DNA of 64,000 bases from assembly GCA_030681645.1 (NCBI GenBank), contig JAUXRX010000024.1, forward strand, positions 124,001 to 188,000. Direction: 5' to 3'. Below the pieces are notes generated by a model. It worked only from the letters and a program-made list of their open reading frames with translations. It had not been told where the DNA came from and did not search any database. Position numbers and translations under genes: made by a program. Positions 9,267 through 19,151 of the stretch are shown one piece after another (position 1 is the stretch's first letter; the number at the start of each line of letters is the position of its first letter). Source of the stretch: Archangium sp. Lineage in GTDB: Bacteria > Myxococcota > Myxococcia > Myxococcales > Myxococcaceae.

Positions 9267-9617
9267 TCAGCGCCGGGCAGCGGCCTTGCTCGCCACCGCG
9301 CTCGGGGCCGAGGCCTTCCGGGTCGCCTGCCTGCGCAGGGCCCCCGTGCGGTTGACCCGCCCCACGCTCTTGCGCGTCGACCTGCGCGACGCCTTGCCCG
9401 TCGCCGAATCTTCCAGCGCGTCACCCTCCTTCTTTCCCGCGCGCACGGACTCGTTGCGGGTCCCGCTCGAGCCGCCGCCCTTCTTCCGGTCAGAGGCGCT
9501 CACCCCTGGGAGAGCCGTGTCGACCGGCGCGTTCCGGGGCGACTTCACCTGCTTGACCCTCGGGGGATTCGCAGCGCGCTGCTGTTTCACTCGGAACGCC
9601 TCGGCTTTGGTCGTCAT
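9267..9617 (-). CDS. Small highly basic Lys/Arg/Ser/Ala-rich protein
   Basis: The start is set at the ATG giving MTTKAEAFRVKQQRAANPPR; upstream residues in the frame look spurious. 116 aa, almost entirely composed of K, R, A, S, G and T, ending SAVASKAAARR. No structured domain or transmembrane helix is visible, so it is probably intrinsically disordered. The composition resembles nucleic-acid-binding tails such as histone H1-like proteins, but there is no clear SPKK or AAKK repeat, so DNA binding is only a guess. There is no good Shine-Dalgarno sequence before the ATG. Confidence 0.55.
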   Translation of the reverse strand: MTTKAEAFRVKQQRAANPPRVKQVKSPRNAPVDTALPGVSASDRKKGGGSSGTRNESVRAGKKEGDALEDSATGKASRRSTRKSVGRVNRTGALRRQATRKASAPSAVASKAAARR

Positions 9618-9720
9618 GGAGCGTGGCGGCTGCAAGGGTGGGCCCAGCCGCACCCGTGACGGAGGGCGGGCACTTGCGCCCGCGGCGCCATCACTTCGAA
9701 GGACCTGCTCCATCAACCCG

Positions 9721-12700
9721 CTACTGCGGAACGAAGCGCAGCCCGCCGCCGCTGATGAGGCTGGTGGGCGAATTGAACCCACGCAAGATCGCCTCGGTGC
9801 CCGACGGGCTCTCGAGCCCCACGGTCGCCCCGCCGCCGCCGAGCAGGTTCGCGTTGCCGCCGTTGAGCTGCAGCGAGCAGTAGTGGAACTCGATCACGTT
9901 GTTCGTCTCGCGCAGCTTCGCCTGGAAGCGCAGCCGCTCGGGGCCCGCGGTGCCGCTGAGGAAGGCCGCGTCGAACCACTCGACGGTGAAGGTGCGGTTG
10001 GGCGCGATACCGAACTCGGCAGAGCGGATGCGCGTCTGCCCGGGCACCGCGGTCAGATCGTCCCACAGCGGCGCGACGAGCGCGTTCGGGAGCCCCGCGG
10101 TCGGCATCGTCTGGTTGGAGAACGAGCCGTTCGGCACGCCCGCGCCCGAGGTGTGCAACTGCACGAAGCCGTTCATCGCCGCCGAGTAGTGCGACACCGG
10201 CACGTTGAAGAACAGGAAGGGGAAGCCGGGCGGCAACGGCAGCAGCGGCGTGGTGGCGTCGTCTTCGATGACCGGGTTGGTCCCCGCCCCCAGCACGTCG
10301 GGCGCCATCGAGAGATCGTCGCAGGCCGCCGAGATGTTGGTCATCGAGTACGGCGTGCGGAACGCGCTGACGATGAACTGGCCGGTGGTGGTGGCGAGCG
10401 CGCCGCTCACGGCGATCAGGTAGTCCTTCGGGGCGGTGGTGTCGTTCTGCACGGTGACGCGCTCGGCGGTGGTGACGCCCGGCAGATCGGATGAGCCTGC
10501 ACACGTCGCCGCGCCGCACGCGTCGAGCACGCGAAGCCCCAGGTCGAAGTTGGTCGGCGACGCCGCGATGAGCACGCGCTCTCCGGCCGCGAGGGTGATG
10601 CGGTAGTACTTGGTGAGCCCCGAAGCCGTGGGGAGACAGCCGACCGGTGGGGCGCCGCCCCCTCCGAGCGACTCACTGAGCGACGTGCCCACCATCATCG
10701 GCGTGGCCCCCGCGCAGAAGGCGTTGCCGGCCGAGGGCGTGACGCTCGCCAGCAGGCTGAACTGGCCGCTCGCGGGCGCGCCGGTGCTGACGCCGCTGAC
10801 CGCGACGATCCACGTCTGCGTGGCAAGGGAGGAGTTGGTGGTCACCACGCCCTCGACGCCCGCGGGGGTCGGCGCGGTGCTCACGTCGCTCGAGCTGCAG
10901 CTCGTCGAGCCACAGCTGGTGAGCACCCGCACGCCGACGTCGAGGCCGTTGACCGCGGCCGGCGTCGCCACCGCCTGCAGCGTCGTTCGCCCCGGCACGC
11001 TCACCGAGTAGTAGCGCACGTAGCCGCTCTGCGAAGGCAGGCAGACGTTCATCAGCGGCAGGCCACCCGGCAGCGCCGCCTCGCCGGCGATCGCCAGTCC
11101 AGAGGGCAGCAGGGTCGGCGTGTCACAGAAGGCGTTCGACGCCGCGGGGGGGCTCGCCGTCGCCGCGCCCATCGCGAAGGTGCCGCCGCTGCCCACGAGC
11201 GAGCTGCTCGCCACCACGATGTACGTCTGCGCGAAGTTGGCCGGGTTGGTGATGCGCACCGACTCGGTGAGCCCGCCCGGGACGTTGTCTGCGAACACCG
11301 CGCAGTTGATCGCCGCGCACGACGGGAACACGCGCAGGCCGAGGTCGAAGACGTCGGGCGTACCGCTCACCGTCACCGCTGAGCGCGGGGGCACCACCAC
11401 CGAGTAGTAGCGCACCCTGCCCGCCTGCGCCGGCAGGCAGCTCGAGAGCGGGGCGCCGCCGGTGTCGATCGCCTCTCCCATCACGGGTGCGCCGTTGACC
11501 GCGAGCGGCGTGGCGGCGCTGCAGATGATGTTGGATCCGGAGATCGACCCCAGCTCCGCCACGATGTCGAAGGTGCCGTTGAGGCCGCTGGTGGTGGCGC
11601 TGACCGAGACGATGATGCTCTGCGCCCCCATGGTGCGGTTCTCGTAGTTGAGCACCTGCGAGGTGGTGCCCTGCGCGAAGCTGGTGCACGAGGTGGCGGT
11701 GCACGAGCTGAGCACGCGCGTGGTCATGCTCACCGGCACCGGGCCCGTGGGCGTGACCGTGATCGCCGCGCGCTGGTTGGGCGGAACGTCGACGCGGTAG
11801 AACAGCTGCCCGCCGGCCGCCGGGAAACACGCCGCGCTCTGCAGCCCGCCGGCCGCCGAGGCCTGGTTGCGCACGAAGACGCCCGAGGTGAGCTGCATCG
11901 CCGACGAGCACACCGCGTTCGTCGCCGAGACCACCGTCGCCGAGAGGCTGTACTGGCCACCCGCGGTCCCGCCGCCCCATTCCTTCACCAGCACCGTGTA
12001 CGTGCCCGGCTGCAGGGTCGCGCTCACCCGGCTCAGCACGCCGATGTCGGGCGTGTCGTCGTTGCAGCCGAGATCGGTGGTCGCGTTGCAGCTCGCGCGC
12101 AGCACGATCACCGTGTCGAGCCCGCCGCCGGTCTCGAGCACCACGTTGCTCGGCGTGGTGACGGTGAGCGTCCAGAAGTCTTCGATCTGCGTCGACTGCG
12201 TCGAGCAGGTGGGCAGGGGGAAGCGCGCCGGGCCCGAGGTCAGGGTACCCATGACCGTGGTGTTGGGCGTGAGCACCCCGACCGACGGCGCCGGGCAACC
12301 CGTGCCGCACATGCCGCCGCCGCAGAGCTGGCCCACCGGGCAGACGGTGGTGCACGAGCCGCAGGTCGCGGTCGAGTTGAGATCGGCCTCGCAGCCGTTG
12401 GCCGGCAGCGCGTCGCAGTTCGCGAACCCGGGCCGGCACTGGATGCCGCAGGTCGACATGTTGAAGCAGGTGGCCATGGTGTTCGGCCCGCCACCGGGGC
12501 ACGCGTTCGAGCAGCTGCCGCACGTCGCCGGCGTTGACAGGTTGGCCTCGCAGCCGGTGGCCGGGAACATGTCGCAGTCGGCGAAGCCGGGCCGGCACTG
12601 CGCCCCGCACACGCCCATGAAGCACGACGCGACCTGGTTGGGCCCGGTGCGGCAGACGTTGCCGCAGACGCCGCAGTTCCCCGGCGTGCCGAGATCGGCC

Positions 12701-13359
12701 TCGCAGCCGTTGGGTGCGAAGAAGTCGCAGTTGCCGAAGCCCGGCGAGCAGCTCAGGCCGCACACCCCCATCACGCACGACGCGGTGGAGTTGGGCCCCG
12801 AGGGGCAGCGGTTCTGACAGGCGCCACACGTCGAGGGGTCGGAGAAGTTCGCCTCGCAGCCGTTCATCGGGTTCAGGTCGCAGTCGGCGAAGCCCGCGGC
12901 GCAACGCAGGCCGCAGGTGCCACCAGAGCAGGTCGCCGTCGCGTTCGCGCCTTCCGGGCAGGGGCGGCCGCAGCGCCCGCAGTTGTCGAGGTCGACGCGC
13001 AGGTCCTTGCAGCCGGAGACGCACAGGGTCTGGCCCGGGCCACACGTGCCGCCGCCGCCACCTCCGATGCCACCTCCGATGCCACCTCCGATGCCGCCAC
13101 CGATGCCGCCTCCGATGCCGCCGCCCATTCCGCCACCGATGCCGCCACCGATGCCGCCGCCCATTCCGCCGCCGGTCGCACCTCCGCCTCCTCCGGATCC
13201 GCCGCCGAGTCCGCCATCGGGGACATCGACGCAGCCGTCGGCCGTGCACACCTGCCCGCGGGAACAGTCGGTGGCGGTCTCACAGATGGTGCCGGTCCTG
13301 CCGCAACCGAGCGAGAGCACCGCAGTGAGGGCGAGGAGCGGGAGGAAGAAGGGCTTCAC
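9721..13359 (-). CDS. Large cysteine-rich, PPC-repeat surface lipoprotein
   Basis: The GTG at 13359 is chosen because it begins a lipoprotein signal (VKPFFLPLLALTAVLSLGC, lipobox SLGC); 1212 aa. After a CDS.GQ-type cysteine cluster comes a glycine-rich linker (about residues 57-103) built of GGGI and GGGM units. Next are five or six cysteine-rich repeats of about 45 residues with the pattern GC.A.....TCG.C...CP....N..A.C....CG..C..GF..CD (about 104-372). Then come about five beta-sandwich units resembling bacterial pre-peptidase C-terminal domains, each carrying an LG.RV...C or similar strand, and a C-terminal beta domain with NGFVQL. This layout is typical of myxobacterial outer-membrane adhesins or matrix proteins. 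No catalytic motif is visible. Confidence 0.85.
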   Translation of the reverse strand: MKPFFLPLLALTAVLSLGCGRTGTICETATDCSRGQVCTADGCVDVPDGGLGGGSGGGGGATGGGMGGGIGGGIGGGMGGGIGGGIGGGIGGGIGGGIGGGGGGTCGPGQTLCVSGCKDLRVDLDNCGRCGRPCPEGANATATCSGGTCGLRCAAGFADCDLNPMNGCEANFSDPSTCGACQNRCPSGPNSTASCVMGVCGLSCSPGFGNCDFFAPNGCEADLGTPGNCGVCGNVCRTGPNQVASCFMGVCGAQCRPGFADCDMFPATGCEANLSTPATCGSCSNACPGGGPNTMATCFNMSTCGIQCRPGFANCDALPANGCEADLNSTATCGSCTTVCPVGQLCGGGMCGTGCPAPSVGVLTPNTTVMGTLTSGPARFPLPTCSTQSTQIEDFWTLTVTTPSNVVLETGGGLDTVIVLRASCNATTDLGCNDDTPDIGVLSRVSATLQPGTYTVLVKEWGGGTAGGQYSLSATVVSATNAVCSSAMQLTSGVFVRNQASAAGGLQSAACFPAAGGQLFYRVDVPPNQRAAITVTPTGPVPVSMTTRVLSSCTATSCTSFAQGTTSQVLNYENRTMGAQSIIVSVSATTSGLNGTFDIVAELGSISGSNIICSAATPLAVNGAPVMGEAIDTGGAPLSSCLPAQAGRVRYYSVVVPPRSAVTVSGTPDVFDLGLRVFPSCAAINCAVFADNVPGGLTESVRITNPANFAQTYIVVASSSLVGSGGTFAMGAATASPPAASNAFCDTPTLLPSGLAIAGEAALPGGLPLMNVCLPSQSGYVRYYSVSVPGRTTLQAVATPAAVNGLDVGVRVLTSCGSTSCSSSDVSTAPTPAGVEGVVTTNSSLATQTWIVAVSGVSTGAPASGQFSLLASVTPSAGNAFCAGATPMMVGTSLSESLGGGGAPPVGCLPTASGLTKYYRITLAAGERVLIAASPTNFDLGLRVLDACGAATCAGSSDLPGVTTAERVTVQNDTTAPKDYLIAVSGALATTTGQFIVSAFRTPYSMTNISAACDDLSMAPDVLGAGTNPVIEDDATTPLLPLPPGFPFLFFNVPVSHYSAAMNGFVQLHTSGAGVPNGSFSNQTMPTAGLPNALVAPLWDDLTAVPGQTRIRSAEFGIAPNRTFTVEWFDAAFLSGTAGPERLRFQAKLRETNNVIEFHYCSLQLNGGNANLLGGGGATVGLESPSGTEAILRGFNSPTSLISGGGLRFVPQ
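13050..13190 (-). repeat. Imperfect 12-bp tandem repeats encoding a (GGGI/M)n linker
   Basis: About ten head-to-tail copies of a 12-base unit (plus-strand consensus CCGATGCCGCCA, with CC[A/T/G] variants) lie inside the cysteine-rich lipoprotein gene and encode Gly-Gly-Gly-Ile/Met. Period 12 keeps the frame, so gain or loss of units changes only linker length. Confidence 0.85.
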
Positions 13360-13518
13360 GGCCCCGACTATTAGCACGGGGGCTGGCGGGCGATTCTTCT
13401 CGGCCCCTCGCTCGGGGCGAACCGTGAAGTGCCCCGCGCACTGTGCAGCGGGTTGCACACCCGCGGGCCCTGGCTCCCCGCGAGAGCTGGTGGACCCGAA
13501 CTTGCTTCGGTTGCGCAC

Positions 13519-14763
13519 ATGACTTCAGACTCTTCGATGCCCGACGCACTCCCGGCCTCCACCGACGCCAAACCGAGCGCGTACCGCTGGGTCGTACTGG
13601 GCGTCTTCATGCTGGTGGCCGGCCTGAGCCAGATGTTGTGGCTCAACTACGCGCCGCTGCTCACCACCGTGCAGACGAAGTACGGCGTGAGCGAGGGGCT
13701 GGCGGGCGTGCTGCTGCTCGTCTTCCCGCTCATCTACGTGCTGCTCTCGGTGCCGGCGGGGCAGCTGACCGACCGCAAGGGCTACCGGTTCTCGGTCGGG
13801 CTCGGCGCCGCGTTGATGGCGGGCTTCTCGTGCCTGCGCATCTCCGAGGGCAACTTCTGGGTGCTGCTGATCGCCCAGACGGGCATCGCCGTCGGCCAGC
13901 CGTTCGCGGTCAACGGCATCTCGAAGCTGGTGGGCGACTGGTTCACGCCCGAGCACAGCGCCATCGCCACGGGCCTGGGCACCATGGGCATGTTCATGGG
14001 CATGGCGGCGGGCATGGCCGCCACCCCGCCGCTGGTCGAGAGCCTCGGCTACCAGGGCGCGATGGTGGCCTTCGCCGCCATCTCGGTGAGCGTCTTCGCG
14101 GCGTTCATCCTGCTGGCGAAGAACAACCCCCACGCGAAGCCGGTGGCCGAGGTCGCCGCGCCGTCGATGGTGTCGTTGCTCAAGAACAAGAAGCTGCTGC
14201 TGCTCTTCACGGTGGCGTTCCTCGGCCTGGGCTTCTTCAACGGGCTCACCACCTGGCTCGAGCCCATCCTCGCGCCCAACGGGTTCGATGCGATCAAGGC
14301 AGGCGCGGTGGGCGGCATCCTCATCGTGGGCGGCATCATCGGCGCGGTGGTGGTGCCGGCGATCTCCGACGCGATGCGCATGCGCAAGCCCTTCCTCATC
14401 GGGAGCGTGGCGCTGGCGCTGGGCGCGCTGGTGCCGGTGGTGACCTCGCACGACGAGACGGTGGTGATGATCTCGGCCGCGGCGCTGGGCTTCTTCTTCC
14501 TGCCGGCCTTCGCGCTGCTGCTCGACATGTGCTCGACGGTGGCGGGCGAAGCGGCGGCCGGCGGCGCGACGGGCCTGCTCATGCTCTTCGGCAACGGCGG
14601 CGGCGTGGTGGTCATTCTCGCGATGGTGTTCGTCAAGGGTGACGAGCCCACCTTCATCCGCGCGGTGTACCTGCTCTACGGCATCGTCGCCCTCGCCATC
14701 GCGCTCGCGTTCGGCGTGGCCGAGACGATGGTGAAGAAGGTCGCCGTCGCCCAGCCTGCCTGA
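13519..14763 (+). CDS. Major facilitator superfamily transporter
   Basis: The start is set at the ATG giving MTSDSSMPDALPAS; 414 aa. About twelve hydrophobic helices are apparent. The loop between helices 2 and 3 carries PAGQLTDRKGYR, a recognisable MFS motif A (G-x-x-x-D-R-x-G-R-R form). The two six-helix halves are separated by the loop NNPHAKPVAEVAAPS. The pattern is close to the nitrate/nitrite or FLVCR-like groups, but the substrate cannot be decided. A stand-alone gene, divergent from the large lipoprotein, with about 160 bp between them. Confidence 0.85.
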   Translation: MTSDSSMPDALPASTDAKPSAYRWVVLGVFMLVAGLSQMLWLNYAPLLTTVQTKYGVSEGLAGVLLLVFPLIYVLLSVPAGQLTDRKGYRFSVGLGAALMAGFSCLRISEGNFWVLLIAQTGIAVGQPFAVNGISKLVGDWFTPEHSAIATGLGTMGMFMGMAAGMAATPPLVESLGYQGAMVAFAAISVSVFAAFILLAKNNPHAKPVAEVAAPSMVSLLKNKKLLLLFTVAFLGLGFFNGLTTWLEPILAPNGFDAIKAGAVGGILIVGGIIGAVVVPAISDAMRMRKPFLIGSVALALGALVPVVTSHDETVVMISAAALGFFFLPAFALLLDMCSTVAGEAAAGGATGLLMLFGNGGGVVVILAMVFVKGDEPTFIRAVYLLYGIVALAIALAFGVAETMVKKVAVAQPA

Positions 14764-14861
14764 CCACGTTCGCAGTGCGACACCCGGGGGGCTCTTCGCG
14801 GTCGTGGGCGTGCTGACCCGTGGCTGACTGCGTGCCGGTTCGGGGCGCGTTAAGAGCGGGC

Positions 14862-15155
14862 ATGACCGAACTGACCGTGCAGCGCCACGAAGAGGGGCAC
14901 CGGGGCGCGTTCTTCGTCGAGCGCGACGGCGCGCGCATCGCCGAGCTGACCTTCACCCGGGTCAACCCCTCGCTGGTGATCATCGACCACACCGAGGTCT
15001 CCGACGCCCTGCGCGGACAGGGCGCGGGCCGCAGGCTGCTCGACGCCGCCGTCGCCTGGGCACGGGAAACGAAGACGAAGTTCATCCCCGTCTGCCCGTA
15101 CGCGAAGGCCCAGTTCGACAAGGACCCGTCGATCCGGGACGTACTCTCGACCTGA
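14862..15155 (+). CDS. YjdJ/NATD1-type GCN5-related N-acetyltransferase
   Basis: 97 aa from the ATG at 14862. The sequence matches the short COG2388 GNAT group: a strand AELTFTRVNPSLVIIDHTEV, the acetyl-CoA loop LRGQGAGRRLLDAAVAWARE, and the C-terminal PVCPYAKAQFDKDPSIRDVL, with the C-P-Y-A/F motif usual for this group. The length fits the family (about 90-110 aa). The acceptor is unknown. It is followed closely (75 bp) by the hybrid kinase gene. Confidence 0.85.
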   Translation: MTELTVQRHEEGHRGAFFVERDGARIAELTFTRVNPSLVIIDHTEVSDALRGQGAGRRLLDAAVAWARETKTKFIPVCPYAKAQFDKDPSIRDVLST

Positions 15156-15230
15156 TTCCACCCGGGTCGCGTGGGGCCCGCTCGTCCGTCTCGACTCAGC
15201 ACCGAGCGTCGCAAGGCCGCGAGGAGATGC

Positions 15231-17045
15231 GTGATCCACACCGGCACGGCGATTGCGGTGCGCCCGCTCGGCATGCCAGTCCCCGCCGTCGCTTCGTCGC
15301 AGTCGAGCGCCTGGGCCGCGCGGGTACGGCTTCACGCGGTGACCCTGCTGCTCGACCAGCTCAAGACGAGCCTGTCGGTCTCGAGCATGGTGGCGATCCT
15401 CTTCACCTTCGGGCTGCGTGATTCGATCTCGTCCCGGACCCTCGTCGGCTGGCTGACCGGGTTCGCCGTCATCACCGCCTGGCGCTGGTGGGGGCGGCAC
15501 CAGTTCCGCCGCCAGCCCCTGACGCGGCTGGCGCGGGTCGACCAGTGGTACCGGAGGACCCTGATGGGCTCGGCCCTGGGGGGCGGCTGGTGGGGTGTCG
15601 GCTTCGCGATCGGTGCCTCGGGCTCGAGCTCGGCGCGCGTCCTGTCCATCGTGATCTGCGCGGGCCTCGTGGCAGGCAGCCTGGGCTCGGCCCTCGGGTC
15701 TCGCGCGGCCATGCGCCTCTTCAGCCTGCCGGCGCTGGCGGGGCTGATGGTCTCGCTGACCTTGCACGCCGGGAGCGAGACCGACTGGTTGCTGTTGCTC
15801 GCCCTGGGGCTCTACACCCTCACCCTGCAGCGCACCTCGTCCGAGGTGACCGAGCGGGTGCTGCAGAACTTCGAGCTGCTGGAAGCGCAGCGCACCACGG
15901 TGGAAGAGCTCGAGGCCACCCGGGACACGGCGGTCTCCGCGGTGCGGGCGCGCACCGACTTTCTCTCGGTGATGAGCCACGAGATTCGCACCCCGCTCAA
16001 CGGCGTGGTGGGCATGACCGCGCTGCTGCGCGACACGCCGCTCGACGTCGAGCAGCGGGAATACCTCGACACCATTCAATTCTCCGCGGAGGCGCTGACC
16101 ACCCTGGTCGACGGCATCCTCGACCTCTCCAAGATCGACGCGGGCCGGCTCCAGCTCGACCCGGCAGACGTCGCGCTGGCCGACGAGCTGGCCCGCCTGG
16201 CCCGGCTGTTCCGGCCGCGCGCCGACGAGCGCCACCTCGCCCTGGTGCTCGAGCTCGACCCGGGCCTGCCTCAGCGGGTGCACCTCGACTGGCCGCGGCT
16301 GCGGCAGATCTGCATCAACCTGCTGGGCAACGCCCTCAAGTTCACCGAGCAGGGCTCGGTCACCTGCCGGGTCGGCCTGCGCGACGGCGGCCTGTGCCTC
16401 GAGGTCGCGGACACCGGCATCGGCATGTCGAGCCAGGCGCGCCAGGCGCTCTTCCAACCGTTCGTGCAAGCCGACCTCAGCATTCACCGCCGCTTCGGAG
16501 GCACCGGGCTGGGCCTGTCGATCGCCCGCCGGCTCGCGCGCTTGATGGGCGGCGACATCGAGGTCACCAGCGCGCCGGGCGAGGGCTCGTGCTTCACCGT
16601 GCGCCTGCCCCTGGTCGAAGCCGCCGGGCCTGCCCCGGTGGCGCAGCCCCTGCTGCGCAGCGAAGACGGCCTTCCGGCGAGGGTGCTGGTGGCCGACGAC
16701 AACGAGATCAACCTGCGCATCACCAGCAAGCTCCTCGAGCGCGCCGGGCACCGGGTGGTCACCGCCTCGGACGGCTCGGGGGCGCTGGCGAGGCTGCTCG
16801 GCGGCGAATTCGACGTGGCGCTGATCGACGTGCAGATGCCGGGCCTGAGCGGGCTCGAGGTGGTGAGCGCAGCGCGCGCACGCGGGGTGAAGACACCGAT
16901 GCTCGCCCTCACCGCCAGCGCCAGCGTGGAGGACCGCCGCGCCTGCGCAGAGGCGGGCTACGACGAGTTCCTCACCAAGCCCATCGGCGCAGGCGCGCTG
17001 CTCGATTCGGTCGAGCGGTGGCGGGTGCCGCGCCCCGCTGCCTGA
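15231..17045 (+). CDS. Membrane-bound hybrid sensor histidine kinase with receiver domain
   Basis: The GTG at 15231 is preferred because GAGGAG lies 4 nt upstream; GTG 15171 and ATG 15273 are alternatives. 604 aa. About six hydrophobic helices span residues 25-190 with no obvious extracellular domain. A short coiled coil (ERVLQNFELLEAQRTTVEEL) follows. The HisKA domain carries H250 in SHEIRTPLNG, and the HATPase_c domain has NLLGNALKFT (N box), DTGIGM and GGTGLGLSI (G boxes). A C-terminal receiver domain has D533 in VALIDVQMPG and the KPIG lysine. It should autophosphorylate on H250 and pass phosphate to D533. No output domain is present, so a partner regulator or phosphotransfer protein elsewhere is expected. 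Confidence 0.9.
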   Translation: MIHTGTAIAVRPLGMPVPAVASSQSSAWAARVRLHAVTLLLDQLKTSLSVSSMVAILFTFGLRDSISSRTLVGWLTGFAVITAWRWWGRHQFRRQPLTRLARVDQWYRRTLMGSALGGGWWGVGFAIGASGSSSARVLSIVICAGLVAGSLGSALGSRAAMRLFSLPALAGLMVSLTLHAGSETDWLLLLALGLYTLTLQRTSSEVTERVLQNFELLEAQRTTVEELEATRDTAVSAVRARTDFLSVMSHEIRTPLNGVVGMTALLRDTPLDVEQREYLDTIQFSAEALTTLVDGILDLSKIDAGRLQLDPADVALADELARLARLFRPRADERHLALVLELDPGLPQRVHLDWPRLRQICINLLGNALKFTEQGSVTCRVGLRDGGLCLEVADTGIGMSSQARQALFQPFVQADLSIHRRFGGTGLGLSIARRLARLMGGDIEVTSAPGEGSCFTVRLPLVEAAGPAPVAQPLLRSEDGLPARVLVADDNEINLRITSKLLERAGHRVVTASDGSGALARLLGGEFDVALIDVQMPGLSGLEVVSAARARGVKTPMLALTASASVEDRRACAEAGYDEFLTKPIGAGALLDSVERWRVPRPAA

Positions 17046-17147
17046 TCGCCGGCCGCGCTACGGTCCCGTGCATGTCAGACCCGTCCGGGGCCGAATTTCC
17101 GCTGAAGGACTTCCTGGTCGCGCTCCCCAGCCACTGAGCCGTACGCT

Positions 17148-19133
17148 GTGGTCGCCGTGCACCAGACCCTCCAGAGCCTCGTCCCCGAGTCGTCGCGCGC
17201 CGCGGTGGAGGCGCTGCTCGCCGCGCCACCCACGGCGCTGATCGACCCCGAAGAGCTGAAGGGCGACGCGGAGTCCCAGGTCGTCGCGCTGTGCGTGCTG
17301 GCGGCCGCCAGCCCCGAGCTCTCGCCGGTGCTGAGCGCAGGCCTGGACTGGCTCTCGACCCGCCTCCTCTCGATCTCCGAGGCCAACCAGGGGCGCTACT
17401 GGCACCTCCGCGGGGTCGCCGCCGCGCGCGAGCGTGACTTCCTGCGCGCCACCGTGTCGATGAACCGGGCGTTGTCGCTGTCGACGCCCGCCTATCGCCC
17501 GCGCGTGCACGACTCGTTCGGCCGCCTGCTCCAGTCGCAGGGCCTGGTCGAGGAAGCACGCGTGGAATACCGCACCGCGCTCTCGCTGCGTGAAGCCGAC
17601 GAAGAAGGCGCCGCGCTCACCTGGGGCAACCTGGCGCGCCTCGAGCTGGAGAACGGCCACTGGCTCGCGGCCCGCGACGCGTTCCAGAAGGACCACGACA
17701 TCGTGCTGCGCAAGAGCCCCGATGCGCTGCGCCTGCGCGCGCAGCTGCTCACGCACCTCGGTGAATGCGAGCGCGGCCTGGGCAACCACAAGGGCGCGCT
17801 CTCGTACTTCGAGCGCGCCCGGCAGATCGCCGAGCAGGCGGGCGACACCTTCGGCCACGTCATCGCCACGGTGAACCAGGCGCGCGAGCTGGTGCACCTG
17901 AGGCCCGCCGCCGCGGGGCCCATGCTCGCCTCGGTCGAGGCGCACATCGCCACCGTGCCCGCGGCGCAGCGCCTGACCCTGTCGGCGCTGCTCGAGGTGA
18001 CCCGCGCCGAGCACGCCGCCATGGAACAGCGCACCCTCGACGCCGAGGCCGCCTTCGTGCGCGCGCTCGACGCGGTGGAACGGTCCACCCTGGTCAGCCC
18101 CATCGAGCACGCCCTCATCGCCCGCTCGGCGGCGCGCTTTCAGACCGAGGTCTTCGGCGGCGGCCGCAACGTGGAATACCTGCAGCGCGCGCTGCGCCTG
18201 CTCGACGCGACCTCGGCCACGGCCCTGCGCGCCGACGTAGAGAACGAGCTGCGCCGCGCCAGCAACGACGCGTGGACGTTGCACGTGGTGAGCCGCTTCC
18301 TCGGGCGCAGCGCGGTCGAGCTGGCGATGCGCGAGGCGGGCCAGGCCGGCTTCCGCGGCCAGCGCGTCGAGCTCGCGGTGCTCTTCGCCGACCTGCGCGG
18401 CTTCACCTCGGCCGCCGAGGGGCTGTCGCCGGGCGAGCTGGTCGACGCGCTCAACCAGATCCTCTCCCGCATGGCTGCGTGCGTGGAGACCATGGGCGGG
18501 CTGGTGGACAAGTTCGTCGGCGACGCGGTGATGGCGCTCTACGGGGTCGAGGTCGCGCCCGCGAAGGCCGCGCGCGACGCGGTGCGCTCGGCGTTGTTGA
18601 TGCAAGCCGAGCTGGAGCGGCTCAACCGGCACGCCGGCAAGCTGGGCTCGTTGCAGATGGGCGTGGGCGTGCACTTCGGGCCCGCGGTGCTCGGGCTCAT
18701 CGGCAGCGCGCAGCACCGCAGCTACACGGCGCTGGGCGACACGGTGAACTTCGCCTCGCGCCTCGAGGGCATGACCAGGCAGCTCGGCGCCACCGTGCTG
18801 GTGAGCGGCGCGGTGGTGAGCCACTTGAAAGACGGAGACTTCGTGTTGCGCGCGCTGGGCCGCTACGCCCCCAAGGGTGCGGCGGTGCCCATCGCGTGCT
18901 TCGACGTGATGGGCGAGGCGCGCGACGCGGCGCTGACCGGGCCGCTGCAGGAAGAGCTGGCCGCCTCGCAGGGGGCGGTGACCGCCGCCGATGCCGGCGA
19001 GCCCGGGGCCGCGCGCAAGCTGCTCAACGAGGCGCTGGTGCTCGCGAAAGGCACCCACCGCGAGACGGGGTATCGCCTGCGCCTCACCGCGATCGAGGGC
19101 GGCGACCCCGTGGTGCGGCTCTCGGAGAAGTGA
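17148..19133 (+). CDS. TPR-class III adenylate/guanylate cyclase fusion
   Basis: 661 aa from GTG 17148 (GTG 17157 also possible). Residues about 80-370 are helical TPR-like repeats (for example ALSYFERARQIAEQAGDT). The class III cyclase catalytic domain covers about 405-590: LAVLFADLRGFTSAAE carries the first metal aspartate, GGLVDKFVGDAVMALYG the second, and ALGDTVNFASRLEG the N/R transition-state residues. A short helical tail follows. No membrane segment is present, so this is a soluble cyclase controlled by protein contacts through the TPRs. It is convergent with pilX and 100 bp downstream of the hybrid kinase, so the two may be functionally linked; that is inference. Confidence 0.9.
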   Translation: MVAVHQTLQSLVPESSRAAVEALLAAPPTALIDPEELKGDAESQVVALCVLAAASPELSPVLSAGLDWLSTRLLSISEANQGRYWHLRGVAAARERDFLRATVSMNRALSLSTPAYRPRVHDSFGRLLQSQGLVEEARVEYRTALSLREADEEGAALTWGNLARLELENGHWLAARDAFQKDHDIVLRKSPDALRLRAQLLTHLGECERGLGNHKGALSYFERARQIAEQAGDTFGHVIATVNQARELVHLRPAAAGPMLASVEAHIATVPAAQRLTLSALLEVTRAEHAAMEQRTLDAEAAFVRALDAVERSTLVSPIEHALIARSAARFQTEVFGGGRNVEYLQRALRLLDATSATALRADVENELRRASNDAWTLHVVSRFLGRSAVELAMREAGQAGFRGQRVELAVLFADLRGFTSAAEGLSPGELVDALNQILSRMAACVETMGGLVDKFVGDAVMALYGVEVAPAKAARDAVRSALLMQAELERLNRHAGKLGSLQMGVGVHFGPAVLGLIGSAQHRSYTALGDTVNFASRLEGMTRQLGATVLVSGAVVSHLKDGDFVLRALGRYAPKGAAVPIACFDVMGEARDAALTGPLQEELAASQGAVTAADAGEPGAARKLLNEALVLAKGTHRETGYRLRLTAIEGGDPVVRLSEK

Positions 19134-19151
19134 CGTTCACGAACCCGTCAG

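Noticed and set aside
13411..13432. A possible degenerate family A repeat near CCCCTCGCTCGGGGCGAACC
   Set aside because: It lacks the central six bases of the repeat and could be a chance GC-rich palindrome.
17072..17137. A 21-codon open frame (MSDPSGAEFPLKDFLVALPSH) between the hybrid kinase and the cyclase
   Set aside because: No ribosome binding site, and the length is easily reached by chance; no supporting evidence.
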